DNA of 64,000 nucleotides, taken from NCBI GenBank assembly GCA_035487355.1, contig DATHMF010000020.1, positions 1 to 64,000 on the forward strand, given 5' to 3'. This document shows, in pieces, positions 44,460 to 54,029 of this stretch. The translations under genes and the position numbers were made by a program. Numbering within the stretch: the first letter of the stretch is position 1; the number at the start of each line of letters is the position of its first letter. Below the pieces are notes generated by a model. It saw nothing but the letters and a program-made list of their open reading frames with translations. It searched no databases and was not told where the DNA came from. This DNA comes from Terriglobales bacterium (GTDB lineage Bacteria > Acidobacteriota > Terriglobia > Terriglobales > Acidobacteriaceae).

Positions 44460-44768
44460 TCAGATTTCCACCAATACGTCATCGCCATCTACCTTAATGG
44501 GATACACCGCAACCTTGGCAGCGGGATTGTGCGATGCCGCGCCGGTCTTGAGATCGTATTCCCAGCCATGCCAGGGACAGATGACCTTTCCGCCGTCTAT
44601 CATGCCCTGTCCTAACGGGCCGCCCCGATGGAGGCAGACGTTATCCATCGCCGACAAAGTCCCATCAACATTGGCGACGCAAATCATCTTGTCGCCGCAA
44701 GGGAATTCGCGGGCCTCCCCGGCAGGCGGCAAATCACTCTTGGCAGCTATTTTGACAAAATTGCCCAT
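44460..44768 (-). CDS. Rieske-type [2Fe-2S] ferredoxin
   Basis: The 102-residue protein has both cluster motifs: CLHRGGPLG and CPWHGWEYDL. It lacks a signal or anchor, so it is a soluble cytoplasmic Rieske ferredoxin like those feeding oxygenases or NirD-type proteins. No oxygenase is adjacent. It is divergent from the sensor kinase gene with a 98-base gap. Confidence 0.93.
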   Translation of the reverse strand: MGNFVKIAAKSDLPPAGEAREFPCGDKMICVANVDGTLSAMDNVCLHRGGPLGQGMIDGGKVICPWHGWEYDLKTGAASHNPAAKVAVYPIKVDGDDVLVEI

Positions 44769-44844
44769 AAGTCCTCATAAACATAGGGGTTGAGATAAAC
44801 TTCGTGGGGAGATTGTATCCTGCAAAGCGGCTTTTGGCGTCTTC

Positions 44845-44850
44845 TATAAT
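44845..44850 (+). promoter_or_regulatory. Possible -10 element for the ntrY-like gene
   Basis: A perfect TATAAT lies 16 bases before the sensor-kinase ATG, followed by GGGAG as the ribosome site. No good -35 is seen, and the leader would be very short. Confidence 0.35.
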
Positions 44851-44866
44851 GTAGGGAGCCTGAGTC

Positions 44867-47114
44867 ATGCCAGAAGTCAACCAGCCCAACGCGAAGCCTC
44901 GTCCCGGCGTGCTGATCGCGCTGATCATTGGCGTAGCCGTGCTCTTCACCATGGTTTTATGGCAGGTGTCGTTCAGGGTAGGCTTCGATCCCCGCACCAC
45001 GAATCAGACTCTGATTCTTGTTGCTCTTTCGGCTCTTATCTTTCTGTTATTCGTTGCTCTGACTTTTGTTTTGTTGCGTAACCTGCTGAAGCTGTATGCC
45101 GAGCGGCGCGTCGGCGTGCTGGGATCCAAGTTCCGCAGCCGCATGGTGGTAGGCGCGCTGATTCTTTCTGTCATCCCTGTTTTTGTTTTGTTCCTCTTCG
45201 CCTACGGACTGATGAACCGTTCGATTGAGCGCTGGTTCTCGCGGCCGGTCGAGGATTTGCTGGAAGATTCAAGCCAGGTTACGGGACTGCTCTCGCATTA
45301 CGCCATCGAAAATGCCAATGTGGAAGCGGAAGCCATTGCTGACATACCGGAGACCCAGCGCTCCTTTAATTCTTCAACGCTGGTGGATGAGTTCCGCGCA
45401 CGTCAAAAAACCCTGCAAGGTGGCTTTGCCCTGGCCCTCTCCAACGATTCTCTGGTCGCGGGTTACAACCTTCCGGAGGGCTGGGGGGATTTGCGTAAGA
45501 AAATTCCCCTTGCCAGCCCGACCGGACCGCAGAACGCTGCGCCTTTCAACTTGAATGGACGCGACTACATCATGGGCGTAGCACATGTGAGAAACAATTC
45601 AAACAATCTGATCCTGGTGGCCATCCCTCTGCCGCCCGGATTCCGGCAGACCATAAACCATATTGAAGTGGCTGATAACACCTACCGTGAACTGAGCAAG
45701 CAGTCGAAAATACTCCGCAGCACCTACACCGGGCTGCTGCTGCTGATCACCATGATCGTGCTCTTTTCTGCCACCTGGCTGGCGCTGTTTTTATCGAAGC
45801 TGGTGACGCGCCCGGTGGCAGCGCTGGCCACAGCTACACAAGAGATTTCCCGCGGGCATCTCGACTACCGGGTTGAAATTCCCGCCATGGATGAACTCGG
45901 AGAACTGGTGGCATCGTTCAACGGCATGGCCGCCGAACTGGAAACTTCGCGGCACGCCATTGAAGCTTCCAGCAGCCAGCTCACCAGCGCCAACGTTGAG
46001 TTGGAGCAGCGCCGCCGCGATATTGAGACCATTCTGGAAACTATCCCTACAGGCGTGTTGACGCTTGACGCCTCCGGCTGCATCACACGCGCCAATCACG
46101 CTCTCACCCGAATGCTGACTGCAGTCATCACAGCCGGCGGCATGCCCAGCTTCCCTCTGGGAGCTGGGCTCGGCAGCCTCTTCCATGAAGATGTCGTTGC
46201 CGACCTCGAAACCATGATGCGAAAAGCCGACCGCATGGGATCTGTAACCAGCCAGATGGAAATCCAAGTCCAAGCCTCGCGCACCAGCCTGGATGTAGCC
46301 GTCACGGTTGCCGCCTTGCAACATGGCCCACAAAAACTGGGCTACGTGATTGTGTTTGAAGACCTCTCCGATCTGCTGAAGGCGCAGAAGCAGGCTGCCT
46401 GGCGCGAGGTGGCGCGCCGCGTGGCCCACGAGATCAAGAATCCTTTGACCCCGATTGCGCTTTCCGCTGAGCGTATCCGCCGGCACCTGGAGCGCGGTAG
46501 CCCACCTGATGAAGCCTCGCTGCAGGTCATTGGCACCTGCTCCGCCACGATTGCGGAAGCGGTGGAAACCGTGCGCACGCTGGTGGACGAGTTTTCCGCC
46601 ATGGCGCGCTTCCCTACCTCGCAGCCGCAGCCTTCCGACATCAACACGATCATTCAAAGTGCGCTCTCCATGTTTAACGGCAGGCTGGAAGGAATCCAGG
46701 TGAACACAGACCTGGCACCCGACCTGCCGCCGGTGATGGCCGATCCCAACGCGATGAAGCGCGTGATTGCCAATATCGTGGACAACGCCGCCGACGCCGT
46801 GCAGGATTCCCTCGTGCGCGAGGTACATATCTCGACCTCGCTCGTCCAAACCGGAGAGATGGTTGAAATTGTGATTGCCGATACCGGCCACGGCGTAAGC
46901 CGGGAGGTGAAGGAAAAATTGTTCCTGCCATATTTCTCCACCAAGAGACGCGGCACTGGACTTGGACTGGCGATCGTAGGACGCATCATGGAAGACCATC
47001 ACGGCTCGGTGCGGGTGGAAGAAAATTCTCCGCTGGGAGCGCGCTTCATCGTGGAGCTGCCGGTGGCGAATGGCGCACCATCCGGCGCCACCGGGAGGAT
47101 TGAGCTGCCCGATC

Positions 47115-47122
<8 letters not shown>
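44867..47122 (+). CDS. NtrY-like sensor histidine kinase
   Basis: The 751-residue protein has three or four N-terminal membrane helices (ALIIGVAVLFTMVLW, LILVALSALIFLLFVALTFVL, VVGALILSVIPVFVLFLFAY), a periplasmic-type loop, another helix, and a HAMP domain (SKLVTRPVAALATATQEIS). A PAS domain (ETIPTGVLTLDASGCI) follows. The H-box is AHEIKNPLTPIALSAERI, with an ATP-binding domain (NIVDNAADA, GTGLGLAIV). The layout is that of NtrY. It probably phosphorylates the regulator whose gene overlaps its end by eight bases. Confidence 0.93.
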
Positions 47123-48470
<1,348 letters not shown>

Positions 48471-48486
48471 ACGTCTGAAGTACGAG

Positions 48487-48514
48487 ACGGGCGAAGACCC
48501 AGGCCCTCGCCCGT
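48487..48514. terminator. Possible hairpin between convergent genes
   Basis: ACGGGCGA and TCGCCCGT form an 8-bp stem with a 12-base loop 16 bases after the ntrX-like stop. It is placed to serve both convergent genes, but lacks a T-run. Confidence 0.4.
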
Positions 48515-48520
48515 AAATGA

Positions 48521-49762
48521 TTACGGCTCCAACCTTATAGACGATCCTGATTCGTTTTCGATGGAGAAGTAAACCTCGTGGACCACGATCGCTGCCGGGC
48601 TGCTGAAGCTGACATTGTCAAAAATCGAAACCCCAGGCTGGCTGCCAGGATTGAAGAAGCCCGGCGTGCAACCGGAGTTCACAGTTCCGAGGTGGAGTTT
48701 ATCATTCGTTTGCACGGTACAGGTTATTGAATTGGCGGTTGCCAGGTACTGAATAATGCCTTCTTCGGTGGCAATCTGAGAGCCCCCATCGGTCGCCCGA
48801 ACCATATAGCGTATGCGTCCGCCCGCAGTGTGGGTCCCAGTAAGGTGGATGGACATCAGGGAAGTAAAACCTGGAGCTGACAGCGTCAATCCTTTGGCCC
48901 TGCTGACGATAATGATTCGGTCGGTCAGAAGGTTATCGCTTGTACCCGAAAGATCATTCTGTCCAGCGGTCTGAAAACGCACATTGCCGCTGGCCCCCAA
49001 CCCGGTGCCGTTCCCGGCGCTAAGCACGACGTCTCCGCCTCTTAGATTCGTGCTTCCAAGGGCAGCAGTGCCGGCTTGCACCGTCAGAATGTTGCCTGCA
49101 CCCGTCGTCGTTCGTTCCATCGCGATGGTTCGTGCAGCATCTCCTCCCAAGCTCAGATCGAAGCTGGGTGTGAATGTGCCGACGCCCATTTTGTTGCTTG
49201 CATCTACGTCGATTCCACTGAAGACCGACCCATTCGCTAACGTGAGGTTCCCGGGATTGGCGATGGTCAAGTTTCCTGTAATCGTCTGGTCAGCGAGAAA
49301 GTTGTTGCTGGCGTTGGTCCTGGCCACCGTGCCGTCCACCGCCAGGCCCACAGTTCCGCTTACACCGCCGCCGGTGAGACCATCCCCCGCGGTCACACCA
49401 GTGATTGTGCCAATTCCAGGAAAAGTCTGCCCGCCGGCAAAGCTAATAACACCTGTGCCACCGTTGATAGACATGCCGCTAATCACCACATTGCCGCCCA
49501 CCACAGAGATAGGTGAATTCATCAGGGTAAAAGTGGGTGAGATCACCGGCACATGGTTGGGCGTGGCGCTGGAGCGGAAGATGATTTGATAAAGCACCGG
49601 CCCATCCGGCTGCTTCGCGTTGGGTGATGTGCGCTTCCAGACCAAATCTTTTGACGGACGTAATCCGGCAACCATGAAGGGTTTGGTAGCCTGTGCAATT
49701 AAGAGTGAAGAAAAGACAGGAACCAGGATAAACACAACAACGCCTAATTTTCGAAAGTCCAC
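48521..49762 (-). CDS. Secreted protein sharing a module with the 12346-14853 gene
   Basis: I choose the GTG at 49762, with GAGGA upstream, because it gives a signal peptide (MDFRKLGVVVFILVPVFSSLLIAQA, in part FRKLGVVVFILVPVFSS). A 43-codon longer ATG start would bury it. The N-terminal module (LRPSKDLVWKR, GPVLYQIIFRSSAT, SPTFTLMNSPI, VVISG) parallels the 835-residue secreted protein. The middle has phage-tail-fibre-like segments (TGVTAGDGLTGGG, ADQTITGNLTI). The C-terminal 150 residues form an unrecognised beta-rich domain. Likely extracellular; function unknown. Confidence 0.75.
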   Translation of the reverse strand: MDFRKLGVVVFILVPVFSSLLIAQATKPFMVAGLRPSKDLVWKRTSPNAKQPDGPVLYQIIFRSSATPNHVPVISPTFTLMNSPISVVGGNVVISGMSINGGTGVISFAGGQTFPGIGTITGVTAGDGLTGGGVSGTVGLAVDGTVARTNASNNFLADQTITGNLTIANPGNLTLANGSVFSGIDVDASNKMGVGTFTPSFDLSLGGDAARTIAMERTTTGAGNILTVQAGTAALGSTNLRGGDVVLSAGNGTGLGASGNVRFQTAGQNDLSGTSDNLLTDRIIIVSRAKGLTLSAPGFTSLMSIHLTGTHTAGGRIRYMVRATDGGSQIATEEGIIQYLATANSITCTVQTNDKLHLGTVNSGCTPGFFNPGSQPGVSIFDNVSFSSPAAIVVHEVYFSIENESGSSIRLEP

Positions 49763-49948
49763 AGAATTTAAGGTCCTCACTTGGGTATTTTTGGGGAGAT
49801 GGCGAATTATACTCGTAAATCTAGCGGCGAGTGTAATTATTCGATGAATTACAAGCTGAGCAGAAGAGATCATTACTTGCTTTAATTTCAAACTGGTTAT
49901 TGCCGTAGCCGGTGTGGGACCAAGTTCTCAAAATTAGCGAAATCGTGT

Positions 49949-49972
49949 GGCACAGCCGTCCCCGGCTGTGTC
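49949..49972. repeat. CACAGCCG hairpin
   Basis: GGCACAGCCG and CGGCTGTGTC pair across a four-base loop. There is no T-run. The GC-rich word is reminiscent of dispersed palindromes in this group. Confidence 0.6.
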
Positions 49973-50021
49973 CCTTGTCGTCAATGAATAGTAGACCCAG
50001 ACGCCGTGAAAACGCTCGAGT

Positions 50022-50096
50022 ACTACTCCCCCACCCCCATTGCTCAGAGTTGATAAGTCACTACGCTTCAATGACATACGGAGAGGGCGGAGTAGT
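50022..50096. repeat. MITE-like repeat, copy 2
   Basis: A 75-bp element with terminal inverted repeats ACTACTCCCCC and GGGCGGAGTAGT (11 of 12 positions compatible, allowing one gap). It shares TTGATAA, TCACTA and CAATGACATACGGAGAGGG with copy 1 at 10015-10101, but lacks about 12 bases of that copy near its left side. Confidence 0.8.
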
Positions 50097-50130
50097 TCAA
50101 AAACAGCTCCAAGTTGAGCCGTTTTCGCGG

Positions 50131-50197
50131 CCTTCGGCTCCGCTCAGGGCAGGCTAAGACCGAGCCGCGAGGCGAAATCCTGAGCGCAGTCGAAGGA
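50131..50197. repeat. CCTTCGGCTCCGCTCAGG inverted pair
   Basis: CCTTCGGCTCCGCTCAGG at 50131 and CCTGAGCGCAGTCGAAGG at 50179 are inverted copies with two differences. The arms are 30 bases apart and could fold into a long hairpin. Confidence 0.75.
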
Positions 50198-50235
50198 TCA
50201 CTGATCAAAGGGCTGAGGATGCTAACAATCAGGCG

Positions 50236-50523
50236 GTGAACGACCACTGCCGTGGGCTGATTGACGGACCGAAGATTGATAGATTAAGACCAAACACAGG
50301 TCCGGTGGGAACGGTTGTAACCATAACGGGCCGCAACTTTGGCACACCACCACAGGGCACCACGGTCGCCGGTACGGTCGTGTTTAATGGGAATGCGCAA
50401 GCAACTCCCACAAGTTGGGCCGATAACCAGATAGTAGTAACCGTGCCAGCGGGCGCGACCACCGGTGATGTAGTCTTGAATGTAGCTGAGAAAACGGACA
50501 ATAAGCGCTTTACCATACGATAG
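50236..50523 (+). CDS. Lone IPT/TIG-domain frame, probably a gene remnant
   Basis: From a GTG at 50236 the frame encodes 95 residues that include one IPT/TIG immunoglobulin-like domain: LRPNTGPVGTVVTITGRNFG, GTVVFNGNAQATPTSW, and IVVTVPAGATTGDVVLNV. The family normally sits in large surface proteins. This has no signal peptide, and the frame is open upstream into repeat sequence to 50158, so it is likely the remaining end of a longer gene broken by repeats. It lies 21 bases before the frameshifted TonB-like gene. Confidence 0.5.
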   Translation: MNDHCRGLIDGPKIDRLRPNTGPVGTVVTITGRNFGTPPQGTTVAGTVVFNGNAQATPTSWADNQIVVTVPAGATTGDVVLNVAEKTDNKRFTIR

Positions 50524-50544
50524 AAACAGTCCAGGAGTAATGTA

Positions 50545-50956
50545 ATGAATAAAATACTAAGCATAGTGATGCTGATTGGGTTGCTTTCGTTAGGTTGTGT
50601 TTGGGCACAGCAAAGTGGGACTGTCGACGATAAGGACATCAAGGTGGTCTCGTTTGAGAAAATGAAATATCCCGTGATGAGCTCGGCGCGCATACATGGC
50701 CTCGTTGTAGTGCAGGTGAGGCTTGATGATGAGGGCAAAGTCGTAGACGCTACGGCGATATCAGGGAATGAGGTCCTGGTGCCCGATACTCTTGCTAATG
50801 TAAAGAAATGGTGCTTCTCTCGCAAATGCGCAAAAGACCGCCGTGGTTGTGTATAACTTCACGCTGGAAGGGGGATGCTACCAACCAGATACGTTTACCC
50901 TGGAAGGGCGCAACCTTGCCGTCGTCGTGGCCCACGGCTTTATGATAAATAAATGA
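50545..50956 (+). pseudogene. Frameshifted TonB-like C-terminal-domain protein
   Basis: The frame starts with a signal peptide (MNKILSIVMLIGLLSLGCVWAQQ) and runs through a TonB-C-like domain (VSFEKMKYPVM, GLVVVQVRLDDEGKVVD, TLANVKKW). At about 50820-50830 the sense shifts by one base. The original frame ends at 50856 after a meaningless CFSRKCAKDRRGCV. The shifted frame continues ANAQKTAVVVYNFTLEGGCY and on to INK-stop at 50956, which is how such domains end. One inserted or deleted base would restore it, so it is a recent pseudogene or a sequence error. Confidence 0.75.
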
Positions 50957-51525
50957 AGCTGTATCAGACTACACATACATACACCTCAGATCTAATAGTG
51001 ATATCACCCTGGTATCAAAACCTTGCTTCCTTGGAAACTGCAGGCCATCATTGTGCTAGACGTGTGTTTACGTATGCATTCAAGAATGCGGGGCTTTGGC
51101 CCTTGAAGTTCTTTGAAAACTCATTTGCGATATGGGATTCTAGCCCCGAGGAACTGAGGACTAGCCCAGCAAGTCCCCACCCCGACCTCGACTTTCCCCG
51201 CCAAATACGCGGCGATTAGCGTTGTTTTTAGGGCTCCACCCATTTGCAGCAAGTACCCCATCGCCCAAGACTTGAGCGGCCAAAGTGATCGCGCCTCACC
51301 TGAGAACTGAGAACCGAGAACTGCTGCAGCAAGTCCCCCGCTTCAGCTCGATTTTCGCCAGCAATGACGCGGGTCAGAGGCGATTTTTGGGCTTCAAATC
51401 ACTTGCGTGCAAGTGGGGTGGGGGCATCTCCCAAAATACCTTTCAGGCCGGCTTCAGGCCAGGGCTTTACTTTATTCGAGCGCCTGTATGATTCTATACA
51501 CTGTCTGCTTGGAGCAAGAAAGCGC
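50957..51525. other. Gene-free gap with degenerate repeats
   Basis: No gene is recognised. Two degenerate copies of a 100-base unit lie at 51163-51265 and 51323-51430. A frame open from 51364 into the LpxD-like gene translates to nonsense before 51526. Confidence 0.65.
51163..51430. repeat. Two diverged copies of a 100-bp unit
   Basis: Copy 1 (51163-51265) and copy 2 (51323-51430) both begin CAGCAAGTCCCC. Both then have CTCGA, a TTTC-CGCCA run, an ACGCGG word and a TTTTTGGGCT or TTTTTAGGGCT run. They end with TTGCAGCAAGTACCCC or TTGCGTGCAAGTGGGG. The CAGCAAGTACCCC word also occurs at 29789. Confidence 0.55.
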
Positions 51526-52410
51526 ATGTTGCTATCTGAGGTGTCGAAGATCGGCGGACTCGATGTCATTCGAGACGCGCCCTTTCAGACACTTGGTTTT
51601 CTCTCAAACCCTGAGCCCGGGATGCTGGTGTTTGTAGAAGACGAACGTTGCCTGGCCCTGCTGGAGCGCACCCCGGAGGCTGTGTGTGTGATCACGACAG
51701 CAGAGTTGGCGCATCGTGCGGTCCGTTGTGCCGGATGCGCAACCAGCGCATCGCCTCGACGTTCTTTTCATCTGGTCCACTCCCACCTGGCAAACTGCGG
51801 GTTCTATTGGAGCGATTTTAAGAGCGCGATCCACCCCAGCGCCCGTATTCATCCGCGCGCCTACATCGCAGAGAAGAACGTACGGATTGGCCCTGGGACG
51901 CAGATTGGCCCCAACGCGAGCATCATGGAGCGCTCGCTGCTGGGCGCCGACGTCGTGATCGGCCCGGGCGTTGTGATCGGCTCGGTGGGGTTTCAATCTG
52001 GCCGCTTCGACGGGAGGCTTGAAGAGATGGTCCACGCGGGGGGCATCACGATAGCCGACCGCGCACACATACTGGCCAACGCCGTGGTAGCCTCGGCGCT
52101 GTTCGGCCAACCCACGCAGATTGGCGCAGATGTGCGGATTGGAAACTGCGCCTTCGTCTCGCACAACGTTCGCATCGGCAAAGCGTCGTATATTGGCCAC
52201 GGCGCGGTGGTGAACGGGAGCGTAAGCGTGGGCGAGGAGGTTTGGGTCGGTCCGGGAGCCAGTCTTGTACATGGCACGCGAATCGGCGATCACGCGCATA
52301 TCGCCATCGGCAGTGTTGTCATCGGTAATGTAGAACCCGGACAAAAAGTGGCAGGCAACTTCGCAATCGAGCAGACAGCCTTGCTTAAACACCTGGCCTC
52401 GATTCGCTAG
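51526..52410 (+). CDS. LpxD-like left-handed beta-helix acyltransferase
   Basis: The start at 51526, with GGAG eleven bases upstream, gives 294 residues. The N-terminal 90 residues form an LpxD-like uridine-binding domain (LGFLSNPEPGMLVFVEDERC). Then come long hexapeptide repeats (IHPSARIHPRAYIAEKNVRIGPG, in part NVRIGPGTQIGPNASI, and VVIGSVGFQSGRFDG). LpxD adds hydroxy-fatty acid to lipid A precursors, but its catalytic His is usually in GFGFAP; here GSVGFQSGRF stands in its place. LpxA is absent. It may act on another sugar. It converges with the acyl-CoA synthetase gene, overlapping four bases. Confidence 0.8.
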   Translation: MLLSEVSKIGGLDVIRDAPFQTLGFLSNPEPGMLVFVEDERCLALLERTPEAVCVITTAELAHRAVRCAGCATSASPRRSFHLVHSHLANCGFYWSDFKSAIHPSARIHPRAYIAEKNVRIGPGTQIGPNASIMERSLLGADVVIGPGVVIGSVGFQSGRFDGRLEEMVHAGGITIADRAHILANAVVASALFGQPTQIGADVRIGNCAFVSHNVRIGKASYIGHGAVVNGSVSVGEEVWVGPGASLVHGTRIGDHAHIAIGSVVIGNVEPGQKVAGNFAIEQTALLKHLASIR

Positions 52411-53933
52411 TCGAGACTATCGCCGACGGAGATTCCCAATCGTTGCGCCATCCCGATGCGCTGCATCTTGCCCGTCGGTCCTTTGGGGATCTCATCGAGG
52501 ATCAGAATCCGGCGCGGTATTTTGAACTTGGCCAGCCGGTCAGAAGCGAACCTTTTCAGTTCACGCTCGGTGACCTGCTGCCCTTCGCGGGGAACCACGG
52601 CGGCATAGACCCGTTCCCCCAACAGGGCAGAATCTACGCCGAAGGCCAGGGCAGTGGCTACGGAAGGATGGTCCGTAAGTACCTGGTCAATTTCTGCCGG
52701 AGAGATCTTCTCCCCGCCACAGTTAATGATCTCTTTCAAGCGGCCGGTCAACGTGAGGTATCCCCTGGCATCCATGAAGCCCTGATCACCGGTGCGCAGC
52801 CAACCGTTGCAGAAAGCCGCCTGGTTCGCCTCAGCGGGGGCCCAATAACCCGAGGTCACGGACTCTCCGCGGATTGCCACCTCGCCGCGCACGCCGGCGG
52901 GCTGCACAGTGCCGGCTTCATCGAGAATGATGGTCTCTGGTCCTGTGGCGGCGCCGACGCTGCCGGGCTCGCGCACCGCGGGAGGAAGAGGATTGGACGT
53001 AATCTGGTGGGCTGCCTCGGTCATGCCATAGGCCTCGATGGCCGGGCAGTCGAAGCGCGCCTCAAGCTCTTTCCCGGTGCGCACCGGCAAAGCGGCGGAG
53101 CTGGAGCGGACAAAACGCAAACCTGGCTCCCCGGACCGCGATCGCTCGCCCAGGCGCCACAGAATGGCCTGATGCATTGTCGGCACCGCCGTGTACCAGG
53201 TGGGGTTCGCCTCGTGAAGCCACCAGGAAAACCGGTAAGCGTTAAATCCTGATGTGCACCAGATCGACGCCCCAGCCGCAATGCTGGAGAGCAGCGCGCC
53301 AATAAGCCCATGCACATGGAATAGCGGCATGATGTTGAGACAGCGGTCGTCAGGCGTGAGGCGCAGCGTCTTGCCGATGTTCCGGGCGGAGACGCAAAGA
53401 TTACTGTGGGTTAGCGGAATGAGTTTTGGGCGGGAGGTTGTGCCCGAACTGTGAAGCAAGAGTGCAACATCGTCGCCCTCTGCCATCCCGGGGAGCGCCG
53501 TTGGTCCGCCCGGTCCTGAACTCTCTAATTCGAAGACTCCGGTGACTGCACCCGCCGGACGTTTGAGTGTCAGAATGGGAATATTGAGATCAAGGGCAGC
53601 TTTGGCCGCGGCTGGGCAGAATCCCGGCTCGGTCAGCAGCGCGTTGGCCTGCAAGTCAGAGAGAAAGAAGCGGAATTCTGCTGCAGAATACGCGGGATTC
53701 AGAGGAGCACAAGTCGCGGCGCTCGAAATACTCAGAAATGCAACTGCCAATTCCGGGCCATTGGGCAACACTACTGCAATGCGATCTTTGCGCCCGATAT
53801 GATGGCGATTGAGGAAACTTACCGTCTTGCTGACCTGCGCGGCCAACGCACCGAAGGTCAGTACCGAACTCTCTCGCGAAAAGATGGATCCAGAACCGGC
53901 GGGAGCAGCCGTGATGAAATCCAGTATGATCAT
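52407..53933 (-). CDS. AMP-forming acyl-CoA synthetase family protein
   Basis: The 508-residue protein has the P-loop LLLHSSGTTSRPKLIPLTH, adenylate motif YGMTEAAHQITSNP, WLRTGDQGFMD and GRLKEIINCGGEKISPAEID, ending with PKGPTGKMQR, whose lysine is catalytic. It would activate an acid with ATP and join it to CoA. The substrate is unknown; the oxalate-CoA ligase/long-chain ligase group is closest by eye. It sits between an LpxD-like enzyme and a glycosyltransferase. Confidence 0.88.
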   Translation of the reverse strand: MIILDFITAAPAGSGSIFSRESSVLTFGALAAQVSKTVSFLNRHHIGRKDRIAVVLPNGPELAVAFLSISSAATCAPLNPAYSAAEFRFFLSDLQANALLTEPGFCPAAAKAALDLNIPILTLKRPAGAVTGVFELESSGPGGPTALPGMAEGDDVALLLHSSGTTSRPKLIPLTHSNLCVSARNIGKTLRLTPDDRCLNIMPLFHVHGLIGALLSSIAAGASIWCTSGFNAYRFSWWLHEANPTWYTAVPTMHQAILWRLGERSRSGEPGLRFVRSSSAALPVRTGKELEARFDCPAIEAYGMTEAAHQITSNPLPPAVREPGSVGAATGPETIILDEAGTVQPAGVRGEVAIRGESVTSGYWAPAEANQAAFCNGWLRTGDQGFMDARGYLTLTGRLKEIINCGGEKISPAEIDQVLTDHPSVATALAFGVDSALLGERVYAAVVPREGQQVTERELKRFASDRLAKFKIPRRILILDEIPKGPTGKMQRIGMAQRLGISVGDSLD

Positions 53934-54029
53934 GTATTCTTAATGATGGACGACACTACCAAGAGCGCCCATCATCTCACATTTTTTGCATATCCGAGAG
54001 AACGCGCTGCTTCATGCTGAGGTTGGGAT

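Larger units (their letters stand above)
49763..50235. other. Repeat-filled gap
   Basis: Apart from the leader of the minus-strand secreted gene, this gap is mostly repeats: a hairpin at 49949-49972, a MITE-like copy at 50022-50096, and an inverted pair at 50131-50197. No gene is seen. Confidence 0.7.
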
